Source: DMER64 sp041652255 (lineage in GTDB: Bacteria; Bacteroidota; Bacteroidia; Bacteroidales; UBA932). From it: DNA of 64,000 nucleotides. Numbering within the stretch: position 1 is the stretch's first letter; each line of letters begins with the position of its first letter. The notes beneath the pieces are model-generated. The model was given only the letters and a program-made list of their open reading frames with translations. It searched no databases and was not told the DNA's origin. This document shows positions 27,901 to 35,788 of the stretch, in pieces. Position numbers and translations under genes: made by a program. The DNA is taken from positions 76,085 through 140,084 of the forward strand of contig JBAZHT010000001.1 of the NCBI GenBank assembly GCA_041652255.1. Direction: 5' to 3'.

Positions 27901-29273
27901 AAACGTTAACGAAAATTTCCGAAACAGGTGAAAAACAGACCATTGTAATAGGACGTACTGCAGAAATGCGTATTGTGGACAACAACACACGCATTACCCT
28001 TTCTTCCTATAATATTCCTTACGGCGCCGTATTGTTCTTTAAAAACGGTGACCAGATTAAGGAAAAAGAAAAGATATGTGAATGGGACTCCTACAATGCG
28101 GTTACCATTGCGGAAATTGACGGTACCGTAGCTTTTGATAGTCTTATTGAAGGCGTCACTTACCGTGAAGAAGCAGCCGATGAATATTCGATGCACCGCG
28201 ATAAGGTGATCATTGAAAGCCGTGATAAATCGCGCAACCCCACACTAAAGATCATGAAGGGGAAAGGAGAGCTCAGACAGTACAACCTTCCGGTGGGAGC
28301 GCATATCATGGTCAATGCCAACCAGGAAATCAAGGCAGGAGACATCCTGGTCAAGATTCCACGTGCCATTGGTAAATCCAGGGACATTACCGGAGGTCTT
28401 CCCCGTGTTACCGAATTGTTCGAAGCCCGTAATCCTTCCAATCCGGCCATCGTTTCTGAAATTGACGGTGAAGTACAGATGGGACGCATAAAAAGAGGAA
28501 ACCGTGAGATCATTATACGTTCCAAGACGGGAGAAGAGAAGAAATACCTGGTACCCCTTTCCAAACAAATACTTGTTCAGGAGAATGATTACATACGTGC
28601 GGGAATGGCTCTTTCAGAAGGTGCCATCTCCCCTACCGACATACTTTTGATACAGGGTCCGACTAAAGTACAGGAATACATTGTCAATGAGATACAAAGT
28701 GTTTACCGGAATCAGGGTGTGAAGATCAACGATAAGCACTTTGAAGTGATCGTCCGCCAGATGATGCGTAAAGTTGAGATCGTCGATCCCGGAGACACCC
28801 GCTTCCTGCCCGAGCAATTGGTTGACAAGTGGGAGTTCATGCAGGAAAATGATTTTATTTTTGATAAAAAGATCGTTACCGATGCCGGAGATTCCCAGGA
28901 ACTCAAACCGGGTCAGACAGTAACCGTTCGCAGACTACGGGATGAAAATTCAACCCTTAAGCGTAAAGACCTTAAACTGGTTCAGGCCCGTGATGCCATG
29001 CCGGCTACCTCCAACCAGGTGCTTCAGGGTATTACGCGGGCAGCTCTGAGAACAAACAGTTTCATGTCTGCAGCTTCCTTCCAGGAAACGACTAAGGTAC
29101 TCTCGGAAGCCGCTATTTTCGGTAAGAGTGACACCCTTGAAGGCCTGAAAGAAAACGTCATCTGCGGCCACCTGATCCCGGCGGGAACGGGACAACGTGA
29201 ATATGAGAATATTCTGGTCACCTCCCTGTCTGATTATAAAAAGATGGTAGAAGATCGAACACTGCCCAAATAA
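24954..29273 (+). CDS. rpoC: DNA-directed RNA polymerase subunit beta'
   Basis: Largest RNA polymerase subunit, 1439 residues. The N-terminal zinc ribbon CHCGKYKRIRYRGIICDRC is followed by the catalytic Mg-binding DFDGD at 472-476 in NADFDGDQMAVH. The bridge helix and trigger loop lie in the region RGLMAKPQKSGS, and the second zinc site is CESKKGVCAKCYGRNL. The ATG at 24954 (MAYKKDSK) matches the family; the frame runs back into rpoB and an upstream TTG is ignored. A strong terminator follows 25 nt after the stop, ending the supercluster. Confidence 0.98.
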   Translation: MAYKKDSKLKSNFNKITIGLASPEEILSMSRGEVLKPETVNYRTYKPERDGLFCERIFGPSKDYECHCGKYKRIRYRGIICDRCGVEVTEKKVRRERMGHISLVVPIAHIWYFRSTPNKIGYLLGIPSKKLEAIIYYERYVVIQPGIKAQDGVNELDFLTEEEYLGILDTLPKENQMLDDQDPNKFMAGMGAEAIYKLLTRINLDELSYDLRHKADVETSQQRKTEALKRLNIVEAFRDSKEINRPEWMIMKVIPVIPPDLRPLVPLDGGRFATSDLNDLYRRVIIRNNRLKRLIEIKAPEVILRNEKRMLQEAVDSLFDNSRKSNAVKTEANRTLKSLSDSLKGKQGRFRQNLLGKRVDYSARSVIVVGPELHMHECGLPKDMAAELYKPFIIRKLIERGIVKTVKSAKKIVDRKDPMIWDILENVMKGHPVMLNRAPTLHRLGIQAFQPKLIEGKAIQLHPLACTAFNADFDGDQMAVHLPLGNAAILEAQLLMLGSHNILNPANGAPITVPSQDMVLGLYYITKLRNNAKGEGMTFYNAEEVIIAYNEKVVEMHTRIKLRLNKTTVRSAKDDNHPSQGTKVFLADPAKGTHIIDTSVGRVIFNQVVPNEVGYINEVLTKRSLRDIINLVLKTTGVARTSQFLDDIKEIGYNMAYRGGLSFNLDDVIVPNEKSSLIEKGYRDVESVMANYNMGLLANNERYNKVLDIWTGVNVKLTDILEKQLKEDNEGFNPIYMMLDSGARGSKAQIRQLSGMRGLMAKPQKSGSTSAEIIENPILANFKEGLSVLEYFISTHGARKGLADTALKTADAGYLTRRLVDVSHDVIINEEDCGTLRGLVATAIKNKDQVVESLYDRILGRTSVHDVFDPLSGDLIIESGEEITEEIAERISSLPIEQVEIRSVLTCESKKGVCAKCYGRNLSTGRMVEKGEVVGVIAAQSIGEPGTQLTLRTFHQGGTASTITSESEIVARYNGTLEIDELKTLTKISETGEKQTIVIGRTAEMRIVDNNTRITLSSYNIPYGAVLFFKNGDQIKEKEKICEWDSYNAVTIAEIDGTVAFDSLIEGVTYREEAADEYSMHRDKVIIESRDKSRNPTLKIMKGKGELRQYNLPVGAHIMVNANQEIKAGDILVKIPRAIGKSRDITGGLPRVTELFEARNPSNPAIVSEIDGEVQMGRIKRGNREIIIRSKTGEEKKYLVPLSKQILVQENDYIRAGMALSEGAISPTDILLIQGPTKVQEYIVNEIQSVYRNQGVKINDKHFEVIVRQMMRKVEIVDPGDTRFLPEQLVDKWEFMQENDFIFDKKIVTDAGDSQELKPGQTVTVRRLRDENSTLKRKDLKLVQARDAMPATSNQVLQGITRAALRTNSFMSAASFQETTKVLSEAAIFGKSDTLEGLKENVICGHLIPAGTGQREYENILVTSLSDYKKMVEDRTLPK

Positions 29274-29298
29274 AGGGAATTTATTACAAATAATTATC

Positions 29299-29327
29299 AA
29301 TAAGGGCTGCGGCCCTTATTATTTTAT
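29299..29327 (+). terminator. rpoC terminator
   Basis: Perfect 9-bp stem AATAAGGGC (29299-29307) with GCCCTTATT (29312-29320), TGCG loop, followed by ATTTTAT. It closes the tRNA-tuf-rpoC supercluster just before the korA promoter. Confidence 0.8.
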
Positions 29328-29328
29328 A

Positions 29329-29336
29329 TATATTTG
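29329..29336 (+). promoter_or_regulatory. -7 promoter element for korAB-gdhA
   Basis: TATATTTG matches TAnnTTTG exactly. It partly overlaps the 3' end of the rpoC terminator region, with an expected start near 29342 and a leader of about 28 nt to the korA ATG at 29370. Confidence 0.65.
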
Positions 29337-29369
29337 CCACCATTAATAATAAATCAATATCACCAACCT

Positions 29370-31214
29370 ATGCAGCATAAAGTAATCGACGTAAAGGATG
29401 TAGTGATTCGTTTTTCAGGAGATTCCGGAGACGGGATGCAGTTGACAGGATCTCTTTTTGCCGATACATCTGCTTATTTCGGAAATGAGATTTCTACTTT
29501 CCCCGATTATCCTTCAGAAATCAGAGCCCCTCAGGGAACCGTTGCGGGAGTTTCCGGTTTCCAGGTTCATATTGGCAGCAGTGCCATATATACACCGGGT
29601 GACTACTGCGACGTACTGGTAGCCATGAACCCTGCCGCATTAAAATCAAATGTGAAATGGCTGAAACCCAACGCAACCATTATTGTAGATACCGATACAT
29701 TTGATGAAAAGGGACTGGAAAAAGCAGGATTTCAAACCGACGACCCTTTTACAGAACTTAAGATCAAGAACAGGAACATCATTGCCGCTCCCATAACCAC
29801 CCTGACCAAAGATTGTCTGAATAACTGCGGTCTGGATCCCAAATCAGGATTGAGATGTAAAAATATGTTTGCACTGGGAATCTGTTTCTTCCTTTACAAT
29901 ATGCCCCTCAGACACACGGAAGAATTCTTCAAAAAGAAATTTTCCAGATCGCCTGAACTAATAGACATGAACAACAAAGTACTCAGGGACGGCTTTAATT
30001 ATGCTGGTAATATCCAGGCAATAGCAGACACCTATATAGTGAAACCTTCCAAACAGAAACCGGGCATCTATAGGAATATCAACGGCAACAGAGCCATTGC
30101 CTGGGGCTTGATGGCCGCTTCTGAAAAATCGGGAAGACCTCTGTTTTGCGGGTCCTATCCTATCACCCCTGCGACAGGCATCCTGGAAGAACTCGCCATA
30201 CACAAAGAACTGGGCGTTAAAACATTGCAATGTGAAGATGAAATTGCCGGTATATGTACCGCCATTGGAGCCTCTTACGCCGGTTCTCTGGCCGTAACGA
30301 CTACTTCAGGCCCCGGTCTGTCTTTGAAAACAGAAGCGCTGGGACTGGCCATTATCGCTGAATTGCCTCTGGTAATAGTGGATGTACAACGTGCCGGCCC
30401 TTCTACCGGCATCCCCACAAAAACCGAACAAACAGATTTGAATCAGGCTTTATACGGGCGCAACGGAGAGAGTCCGGTTGCCGTCATGGCCCCACATTCT
30501 CCTTCTCACTGTTTCTCAACCGCATTTTACGCAGCCAAACACGCTATGGAACATATGATGCCGGTCATTATCCTTTCAGAAGGGTTTCTGGGCAACGGGT
30601 CCGAACCCTGGAGAATTCCGGATATGAAAGATTATCCTTCTGTCAATCCGCCTATTGTACATGAGCTGGAACCTGATGAACCTTATTTTTATCCTTTCAA
30701 ACGGGATCCCGAAACGATGGTTCCCCGGTGGGCACTGCCAGGAACTGCCGGAATGGAACACAGGGTAGGAGGTTTGGAAAAGAACCACAAGGGAGCCGTC
30801 TCTTCAGATCCGATGGTACATCAGCAAATGGTAGAAGAACGTGCAAGGAAAGTGGAACTTTTAGCCCGTGAAATACCTCCGCTGAAAGTCATAGGAGAAG
30901 AAGAAGGAGATATTCTTATGGTAAGCTGGGGAGGTACTTACGGACACATGCTAAGTGCAGAAAGTCAATTGCGTTCACAAGGTGTTCAGGCAGGTCTGGC
31001 ACACTTTGATTACATCAATCCGCTGCCTTTGAATACAGAGGATATTTTCAAACGTTTTAAAAAGATCGTCGTTTTTGAACTCAACAGCGGGCATTTTGCC
31101 AATTACCTTAGAACTAAGTTCCCGCAATTCACGTACTTGCAATACAACAAAATACAGGGGCAACCCTTTATCGTATCAGAAATTACCGAAGCAATCAATA
31201 ATTTACTAAAATGA
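29370..31214 (+). CDS. korA: 2-oxoglutarate:ferredoxin oxidoreductase, fused gamma-alpha subunit
   Basis: With KorB, interconverts 2-oxoglutarate plus CoA and succinyl-CoA plus CO2 using ferredoxin. The 614-residue chain fuses an N-terminal gamma domain (SGDSGDGMQLTGSLFA, about 12-27) to an alpha domain starting near residue 245 (GSYPITPATGILEELA). The alpha domain has the conserved TTTSGPGLSLKTEALG and the QRAGPSTGIPTKTEQ region. The ATG at 29370 is used; an in-frame TTG upstream lies inside the -7 box. Its stop overlaps the korB start (ATGA). A related 2-oxoacid substrate (such as branched keto acids) cannot be excluded from sequence alone. Confidence 0.9.
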   Translation: MQHKVIDVKDVVIRFSGDSGDGMQLTGSLFADTSAYFGNEISTFPDYPSEIRAPQGTVAGVSGFQVHIGSSAIYTPGDYCDVLVAMNPAALKSNVKWLKPNATIIVDTDTFDEKGLEKAGFQTDDPFTELKIKNRNIIAAPITTLTKDCLNNCGLDPKSGLRCKNMFALGICFFLYNMPLRHTEEFFKKKFSRSPELIDMNNKVLRDGFNYAGNIQAIADTYIVKPSKQKPGIYRNINGNRAIAWGLMAASEKSGRPLFCGSYPITPATGILEELAIHKELGVKTLQCEDEIAGICTAIGASYAGSLAVTTTSGPGLSLKTEALGLAIIAELPLVIVDVQRAGPSTGIPTKTEQTDLNQALYGRNGESPVAVMAPHSPSHCFSTAFYAAKHAMEHMMPVIILSEGFLGNGSEPWRIPDMKDYPSVNPPIVHELEPDEPYFYPFKRDPETMVPRWALPGTAGMEHRVGGLEKNHKGAVSSDPMVHQQMVEERARKVELLAREIPPLKVIGEEEGDILMVSWGGTYGHMLSAESQLRSQGVQAGLAHFDYINPLPLNTEDIFKRFKKIVVFELNSGHFANYLRTKFPQFTYLQYNKIQGQPFIVSEITEAINNLLK

Positions 31215-32227
31215 AATTCACTCCTCAAGACTTTAAATCGGATCAAGAAGTGAAATGGTGTCCCGGTTGCGGGGATCATGCTGTTCTTGCAGCCGTTCAG
31301 AGGGCATTGCCGGAAGTCAGTGAAATACTGGGGTATTCTCACGAACGGTACGTTTTCGTATCCGGAATAGGTTGTTCCTCCCGTTTCCCTTATTACATGA
31401 AAACTTACGGTTTTCATGGAATACACGGAAGGGCGGCTGCCATAGCCACCGGTATAAAAGTGGCCAATCCGACCTTATCTGTATGGGAAATGACAGGTGA
31501 CGGAGATTCCCTGGCTATTGGCGGGAATCACCTGATTCATGCAATCCGTAGAAATATTGATATCAATATTGTTCTTTTTAACAACCGGATATACGGCCTT
31601 ACCAAAGGTCAGTATTCTCCCACCTCTAAATGGGGAACCGTTACCAAAACTTCTCCGTTCGGCACAGTGGAACATCCATTCAATCCGGGAGCCCTTGCCA
31701 TGGGCGCGCGCGGCACGTTCTTTGCCCGTACACTGGATGTGGAATTAAAACTCACCCAGGAAATCATGGTGGAAGCCGCCACCCACGACGGAACAGCCCT
31801 GGTGGAAGTGTTGCAAAATTGCGTCATTTTCAACGATAAAACACATTCTCTCATTTCAGATAAAAGCGTAAGGGCTGACAGAACCATAGTCCTCCGGCAC
31901 GGGGAACCCATGATATTCGGGAAAGACAGGGATAAAGGACTTATCCTGGAAGGAATGCATTTAAAAGCCGTTACAATAGGTGAAAACGGCATAACAAAAG
32001 ATGACATTCTGGTTCACAATGCCGAAGAACAGAATCATGGCATGCACATGATGCTTTGTGAAATGGAATGGCCTGAACTGCCTGTTGCCCTGGGAGTTAT
32101 ACGCAAAGTCAAAGACCGTACATATGACGACATGGTCAGGGATCAGGTAACGGAGGTAGCCGATAAATCATCCATACACTGTATGAACGATATGCTGCGA
32201 AGCGGCGCTACATGGGTAGTGGAATAA
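31211..32227 (+). CDS. korB: 2-oxoglutarate:ferredoxin oxidoreductase, beta subunit
   Basis: Thiamine-diphosphate-binding subunit, 338 residues. CPGCGD at 17-22 and the ThDP signature starting GDGDSLAIGGNH near 96 and closing at NN near 122 are typical of the beta subunit. No extra ferredoxin-type CxxCxxCxxxC clusters are present, so this is the short form lacking a delta domain. Translationally coupled to korA by a 4-bp overlap. gdhA begins 41 nt downstream, linking production and use of 2-oxoglutarate. Confidence 0.92.
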   Translation: MKFTPQDFKSDQEVKWCPGCGDHAVLAAVQRALPEVSEILGYSHERYVFVSGIGCSSRFPYYMKTYGFHGIHGRAAAIATGIKVANPTLSVWEMTGDGDSLAIGGNHLIHAIRRNIDINIVLFNNRIYGLTKGQYSPTSKWGTVTKTSPFGTVEHPFNPGALAMGARGTFFARTLDVELKLTQEIMVEAATHDGTALVEVLQNCVIFNDKTHSLISDKSVRADRTIVLRHGEPMIFGKDRDKGLILEGMHLKAVTIGENGITKDDILVHNAEEQNHGMHMMLCEMEWPELPVALGVIRKVKDRTYDDMVRDQVTEVADKSSIHCMNDMLRSGATWVVE

Positions 32228-32268
32228 TTTGCACCAAACAATAAACATATTTAAATTACTTATTTATC

Positions 32269-33606
32269 ATGAAAGCAAAAGAAATTATTGCGACTCTCGA
32301 GAAAAAGTACGGGCACGAAAAGGAGTATCTGCAAGCTGTTCACGAAGTTTTGGAATCCATCGAGGATGTTTACAACCAACATCCCGAGTTTGAAAAAGCA
32401 AAGATCGTTGAACGGATTGTTGAGCCTGACCGGATTTTCACATTCAGGGTGACCTGGGTTGATGACAAAGGGGAAATACACGTAAACACAGGTTACCGTG
32501 TTCAATTTAACAATGCGATCGGGCCGTACAAGGGTGGACTCAGGTTTCACGATTCCGTGAATCTTTCCATTCTGAAATTCCTGGGATTCGAACAGATCTT
32601 CAAAAATGCCCTTACTTCACTGCCAATGGGTGGCGGCAAGGGAGGATCGGATTTCAGCCCCCGCGGCCGTTCAGCCAACGAGATCATGCGTTTCTGCCAG
32701 GCTTTTATGACAGAATTGTGGCACAACCTCGGTCCCGACACAGACGTTCCCGCCGGTGACATTGGCGTAGGAGCCAAGGAGATCGGATACCTTTACGGTT
32801 GGTACAAGAAGCTGGCACGTGAGCATACTGGTGTTATGACAGGCAAAGGCCTTACATGGGGAGGATCACTGATCCGTCCGGAAGCTACCGGTTACGGAGG
32901 GGTCTACTTTGTGCAGCATATGCTGCAGGAGATGCAACAGGATCTGAAAGGCAAGACCGTTTCCATATCCGGATTCGGCAACGTTGCCTGGGGTGCCGCA
33001 CAAAAAGCCACCGAACTTGGAGCTAAAGTGGTGACAATCTCGGGACCTGACGGTTATATTTATGACAACGCCGGACTGAATGAAGAGAAGATTGCTTACA
33101 TGCTGGAACTGCGCGCCTCTGGGAACGACATTGTTGCTCCGTATGCAGAAAAATTCCTTGGTTCGGTATTTTATGCCGCCAAACGTCCCTGGGAAGTGAA
33201 AGTGGACATCGCACTGCCCTGCGCTACTCAAAACGAACTGAACGGAGAAGACGCCAAAAACCTGATCGCTAACGGCGTATCTCTTGTTGCTGAAATTTCC
33301 AACATGGGTTGTACCCCGGAAGCCATTGAAGCATTCCAAAAGGCAAAAGTTAATTTTGCTCCCGGGAAAGCTGTCAATGCAGGTGGTGTAGCTACCTCCG
33401 GCCTGGAAATGACACAAAATGCCGCCCACCTCAACTGGCCGGCAGAAGAAGTGGATGGCAAATTGCACCAGATCATGTCCAGTATACACCAGGCCTGCGT
33501 GGAACATGGCAAACAAAAAGACGGCTATATCAACTATGTAAAAGGAGCCAACATTGCCGGTTTCATGAAAGTGGCCCGTGCCATGCTGGAACAAGGAGTT
33601 GTATAA
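32269..33606 (+). CDS. gdhA: Glutamate dehydrogenase (hexameric, probably NADP-dependent)
   Basis: Reductive amination of 2-oxoglutarate with ammonia to glutamate, 445 residues. The catalytic lysine segment PMGGGKGGSDF is near residue 120, followed by VPAGDIGVGAKEIGYLYG; the nucleotide-binding domain has SISGFGNVAWGAA. Length and motifs match the approx. 445-aa small hexameric class typical of Bacteroidales; the NADP preference is inferred from that class. The 41-nt spacer upstream contains only an imperfect -7-like box, so gdhA may be read from the korA promoter. coaW follows after 2 bp. Confidence 0.95.
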   Translation: MKAKEIIATLEKKYGHEKEYLQAVHEVLESIEDVYNQHPEFEKAKIVERIVEPDRIFTFRVTWVDDKGEIHVNTGYRVQFNNAIGPYKGGLRFHDSVNLSILKFLGFEQIFKNALTSLPMGGGKGGSDFSPRGRSANEIMRFCQAFMTELWHNLGPDTDVPAGDIGVGAKEIGYLYGWYKKLAREHTGVMTGKGLTWGGSLIRPEATGYGGVYFVQHMLQEMQQDLKGKTVSISGFGNVAWGAAQKATELGAKVVTISGPDGYIYDNAGLNEEKIAYMLELRASGNDIVAPYAEKFLGSVFYAAKRPWEVKVDIALPCATQNELNGEDAKNLIANGVSLVAEISNMGCTPEAIEAFQKAKVNFAPGKAVNAGGVATSGLEMTQNAAHLNWPAEEVDGKLHQIMSSIHQACVEHGKQKDGYINYVKGANIAGFMKVARAMLEQGVV

Positions 33607-33608
33607 CC

Positions 33609-34469
33609 ATGTTCAGACTGGGGCTTGATTTTGGTTCTACTTTAACAAAAATGGCTCTTACAAAGCCTGGGGGCAAGGATTATCCTTCACCCCAGGCTGT
33701 TTTTCAATATAAGACAAACGATCATTTACCCGAATTCTATAAGGCCCTGGAACGTTTCCTGTCTCAGGAAAATATTCCTTTGAAAGCAATTGATCATATC
33801 TCTGCCACAGGAACACATGCCAACATGGTTAAAGACAATATCCTGGGGATCCCTTCCCGGATAGTCCCGGAAATTGAATCCATCGGCCGCGGAGGCTTGG
33901 CTCTTACCGGTTTAGAGGAGGCGCTTGTGGTAAATACGGGAACCGGAACCACATACATAGATGCATCCCGGGAAGGATACAGGCACCTGGGAGGCACAGG
34001 AGTAGGTGGCGGAACGCTTACCGGTCTGGGAAACAGTCTTTTGGGGAGTTCCTCGGTTCATGAGATCGTTCGTATGGCCTCCCGCGGCAAACTGGAAAAT
34101 GTAGATCTCCTGATAGGAGACGTTACCGACCAGGAAATGGAACATTTACCTCCTTACCTGACGGCTGCAAATTTCGGAAAACTCGCCCATCCTCTTTATA
34201 AAGAAAAGGCTTCACTGGCAGGAAAAGAAGACCTGGCACTGGCCCTGATCAACTTGGTGCTTCAGGTAATCGGGAGTATGGCTGTTATGATCTGCAAGAG
34301 TTGTCTTAAGAAGAATGTGGTTCTTGTAGGGTCCCTAACGCGTTTACCCCAGGCGAAGGATGTCTATTCCATGTTCTCAAACGTATACGGTCTCCAGTTT
34401 ATTGTACCTCCTTTTGCTGCATTCGGTACAGCTCTGGGCAGTACACTGGTGTCATCACAAGAGGTATAA
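33609..34469 (+). CDS. coaW: Type II pantothenate kinase
   Basis: Predicted to phosphorylate pantothenate, the first step of CoA synthesis, 286 residues. It has the N-terminal actin-like ATPase motif LDFGSTLTKMAL, VNTGTGTTYIDAS near 115, GGTGVGGGTLTGLG near 130, the LTAANFGKLAH segment and a closing FGTALGST. These match the type II kinases of staphylococci and eukaryotes. They do not fit the type I (CoaA) or type III (CoaX) enzymes, and type III is the usual form in Bacteroidota. It is 2 bp after gdhA and its last 106 bp overlap the convergent murI. A BadF-type ATPase of other function is a less likely alternative. Confidence 0.8.
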   Translation: MFRLGLDFGSTLTKMALTKPGGKDYPSPQAVFQYKTNDHLPEFYKALERFLSQENIPLKAIDHISATGTHANMVKDNILGIPSRIVPEIESIGRGGLALTGLEEALVVNTGTGTTYIDASREGYRHLGGTGVGGGTLTGLGNSLLGSSSVHEIVRMASRGKLENVDLLIGDVTDQEMEHLPPYLTAANFGKLAHPLYKEKASLAGKEDLALALINLVLQVIGSMAVMICKSCLKKNVVLVGSLTRLPQAKDVYSMFSNVYGLQFIVPPFAAFGTALGSTLVSSQEV

Positions 34470-35179
34470 TAAAGATCTTCTGACCGCAACATACCCTTCT
34501 TAGCAGCCAATCCATTTTCTTGCAATAATTGTTTCACCCTTCTGGCCACGGCAGGTGCCGGATCGACTATTGTCAAACCGGGTCCGGCAATTTTCAGGAT
34601 CATGGGAATGAGAAATGGATAGTGTGTACATCCAAGGACCAGATGATCAGCCCCGGCATCCAACAGGGGAACAATTGTTTTTCTAACCAGTTCTTCCGTT
34701 TCTTTGGACTGCAGCTCTCCCTTTTCTACGGCCTCCACCCATCCTTCGCCCACTTTTTCCAGCACTTTTACATCTCCGGCAAACGTGGCCAGTGTCCTGT
34801 TGTATAAAGATCCCATAAAGGTTCCGCGAGTTGCCAAAACGCCAACTACCCCGCTTTTTGTATGAAGAGCTGCAGGCTTTACCGCCGGTTCCATGCCGAC
34901 GATAAGCGTTTGAGGGTATCTGTGGCGTAACGTATCAATAGCAGCGGCAGTTGCGGTGTTACAGGCCAGAACAATGATCTTACACTCTCTTTCCAGGAAA
35001 AATCTTGTGATCAGATCACATCTGTGAATGATCTCATCCACCGGCCTTGTCCCGTATGGACAATAGGCGGTATCTGCTACATAAATGAGGCGCTCCTCAG
35101 GGAGAAGCGCCTTGACGTGACCGTGAACTGAAAGCCCACCTATTCCGGAATCCATTATTCCAATGGATGTACCGTTCAT
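34364..35179 (-). CDS. murI: Glutamate racemase
   Basis: Makes D-glutamate for peptidoglycan from L-glutamate, 271 residues. The two catalytic cysteines lie in ACNTATAAA (about residues 73-81) and GCTHYPFL (about 183-190); the N-terminal IMDSGIGGLSV gives the active-site aspartate. The core fold ends near YYTSCDD at residue 240, where related enzymes finish with a short helix. The remaining 32 residues are encoded antisense to the end of coaW. Last gene of the minus-strand envelope operon, 11 bp after the second skp-like gene. Confidence 0.94.
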   Translation of the reverse strand: MNGTSIGIMDSGIGGLSVHGHVKALLPEERLIYVADTAYCPYGTRPVDEIIHRCDLITRFFLERECKIIVLACNTATAAAIDTLRHRYPQTLIVGMEPAVKPAALHTKSGVVGVLATRGTFMGSLYNRTLATFAGDVKVLEKVGEGWVEAVEKGELQSKETEELVRKTIVPLLDAGADHLVLGCTHYPFLIPMILKIAGPGLTIVDPAPAVARRVKQLLQENGLAAKKGMLRSEDLYYTSCDDTSVLPRAVPNAAKGGTINWRPYTFENME

Positions 35180-35190
35180 AGAGATATGCT

Positions 35191-35751
35191 TTACTGTTGT
35201 TGTTCCATTCCGGGAAGCTGGGTCGGAGCCACTTTTTCTGCAGGTATTCCGAGTTCACTTTTTGCCATCGGCAGGATGTTCACGCTAATCTGTTCGTCAA
35301 AATAAATTACACCTCCGACAGAAAGATCAAAAATGAATGCGAACCCGTTATCTTTTGCAACTTTTGCAATGGCCTCATTTGCTTTCTGAAATACAGGGGA
35401 TAGTAATATTTGTTGCATTTGTTGGTATTCCTGCTGAGCACCCTGACTGAATTGTTCAAGACGTTGCTGTATCCCTATCAATTCTCTCTGTTTCGCTTCC
35501 AGAACCGCAGCTGTCCATGTAGCCTGTTTCTGCTGGTATGTGTTATATTTTGTCTGGTACTCCTGCTGCATTTCTGTAATGGTTTGTTCCAGTTCATTGG
35601 TATAGTCCTGCAATTTGATGAGTGCTGAATCCCTTTCGGGCATCAGGCTTATCAATTCCTGTGAATTGATATGACCGAATTTCAGGTTTTGCGCAGAAGA
35701 TGTGCCAATAACACAGATCAACAGAAGAAGGACAGTAGCAATACGTTTCAT
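35191..35751 (-). CDS. OmpH/Skp-family periplasmic chaperone (second copy)
   Basis: Predicted periplasmic holdase for outer-membrane proteins, 186 residues. A signal peptide (MKRIATVLLLLICVIGTSSA, cleavage before QN) is followed by a short beta strand (FGHINSQELISLMPE), a long Gln/Glu-rich coiled coil (about 45-125) and the Skp C-terminal strand region (GFAFIFDLSVGGVIYFDE). The tail is Pro/Gln rich (GMEQQQ). It has its own -7 box at 35773-35780 but is also in line with the upstream paralogue. Neighbours BamA and MurI support an envelope role. Confidence 0.92.
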   Translation of the reverse strand: MKRIATVLLLLICVIGTSSAQNLKFGHINSQELISLMPERDSALIKLQDYTNELEQTITEMQQEYQTKYNTYQQKQATWTAAVLEAKQRELIGIQQRLEQFSQGAQQEYQQMQQILLSPVFQKANEAIAKVAKDNGFAFIFDLSVGGVIYFDEQISVNILPMAKSELGIPAEKVAPTQLPGMEQQQ

Positions 35752-35772
35752 AAGTTTTTGGTTTAAAGATTA

Positions 35773-35780
35773 CAAATGTA
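35773..35780 (-). promoter_or_regulatory. Internal -7 promoter element before the second skp-like gene
   Basis: Minus-strand TACATTTG matches TAnnTTTG in the 37-bp gap between the two skp-like genes. Predicted start is near 35766, about 15 nt before the ATG. It would let the second chaperone and murI be made independently of bamA. Confidence 0.55.
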
Positions 35781-35788
35781 CTAAAAAA

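Noticed and set aside
32223..32231. -7-like box TAATTTG before gdhA
   Set aside because: One spacer base is missing relative to TAnnTTTG, so it is not counted as a promoter.
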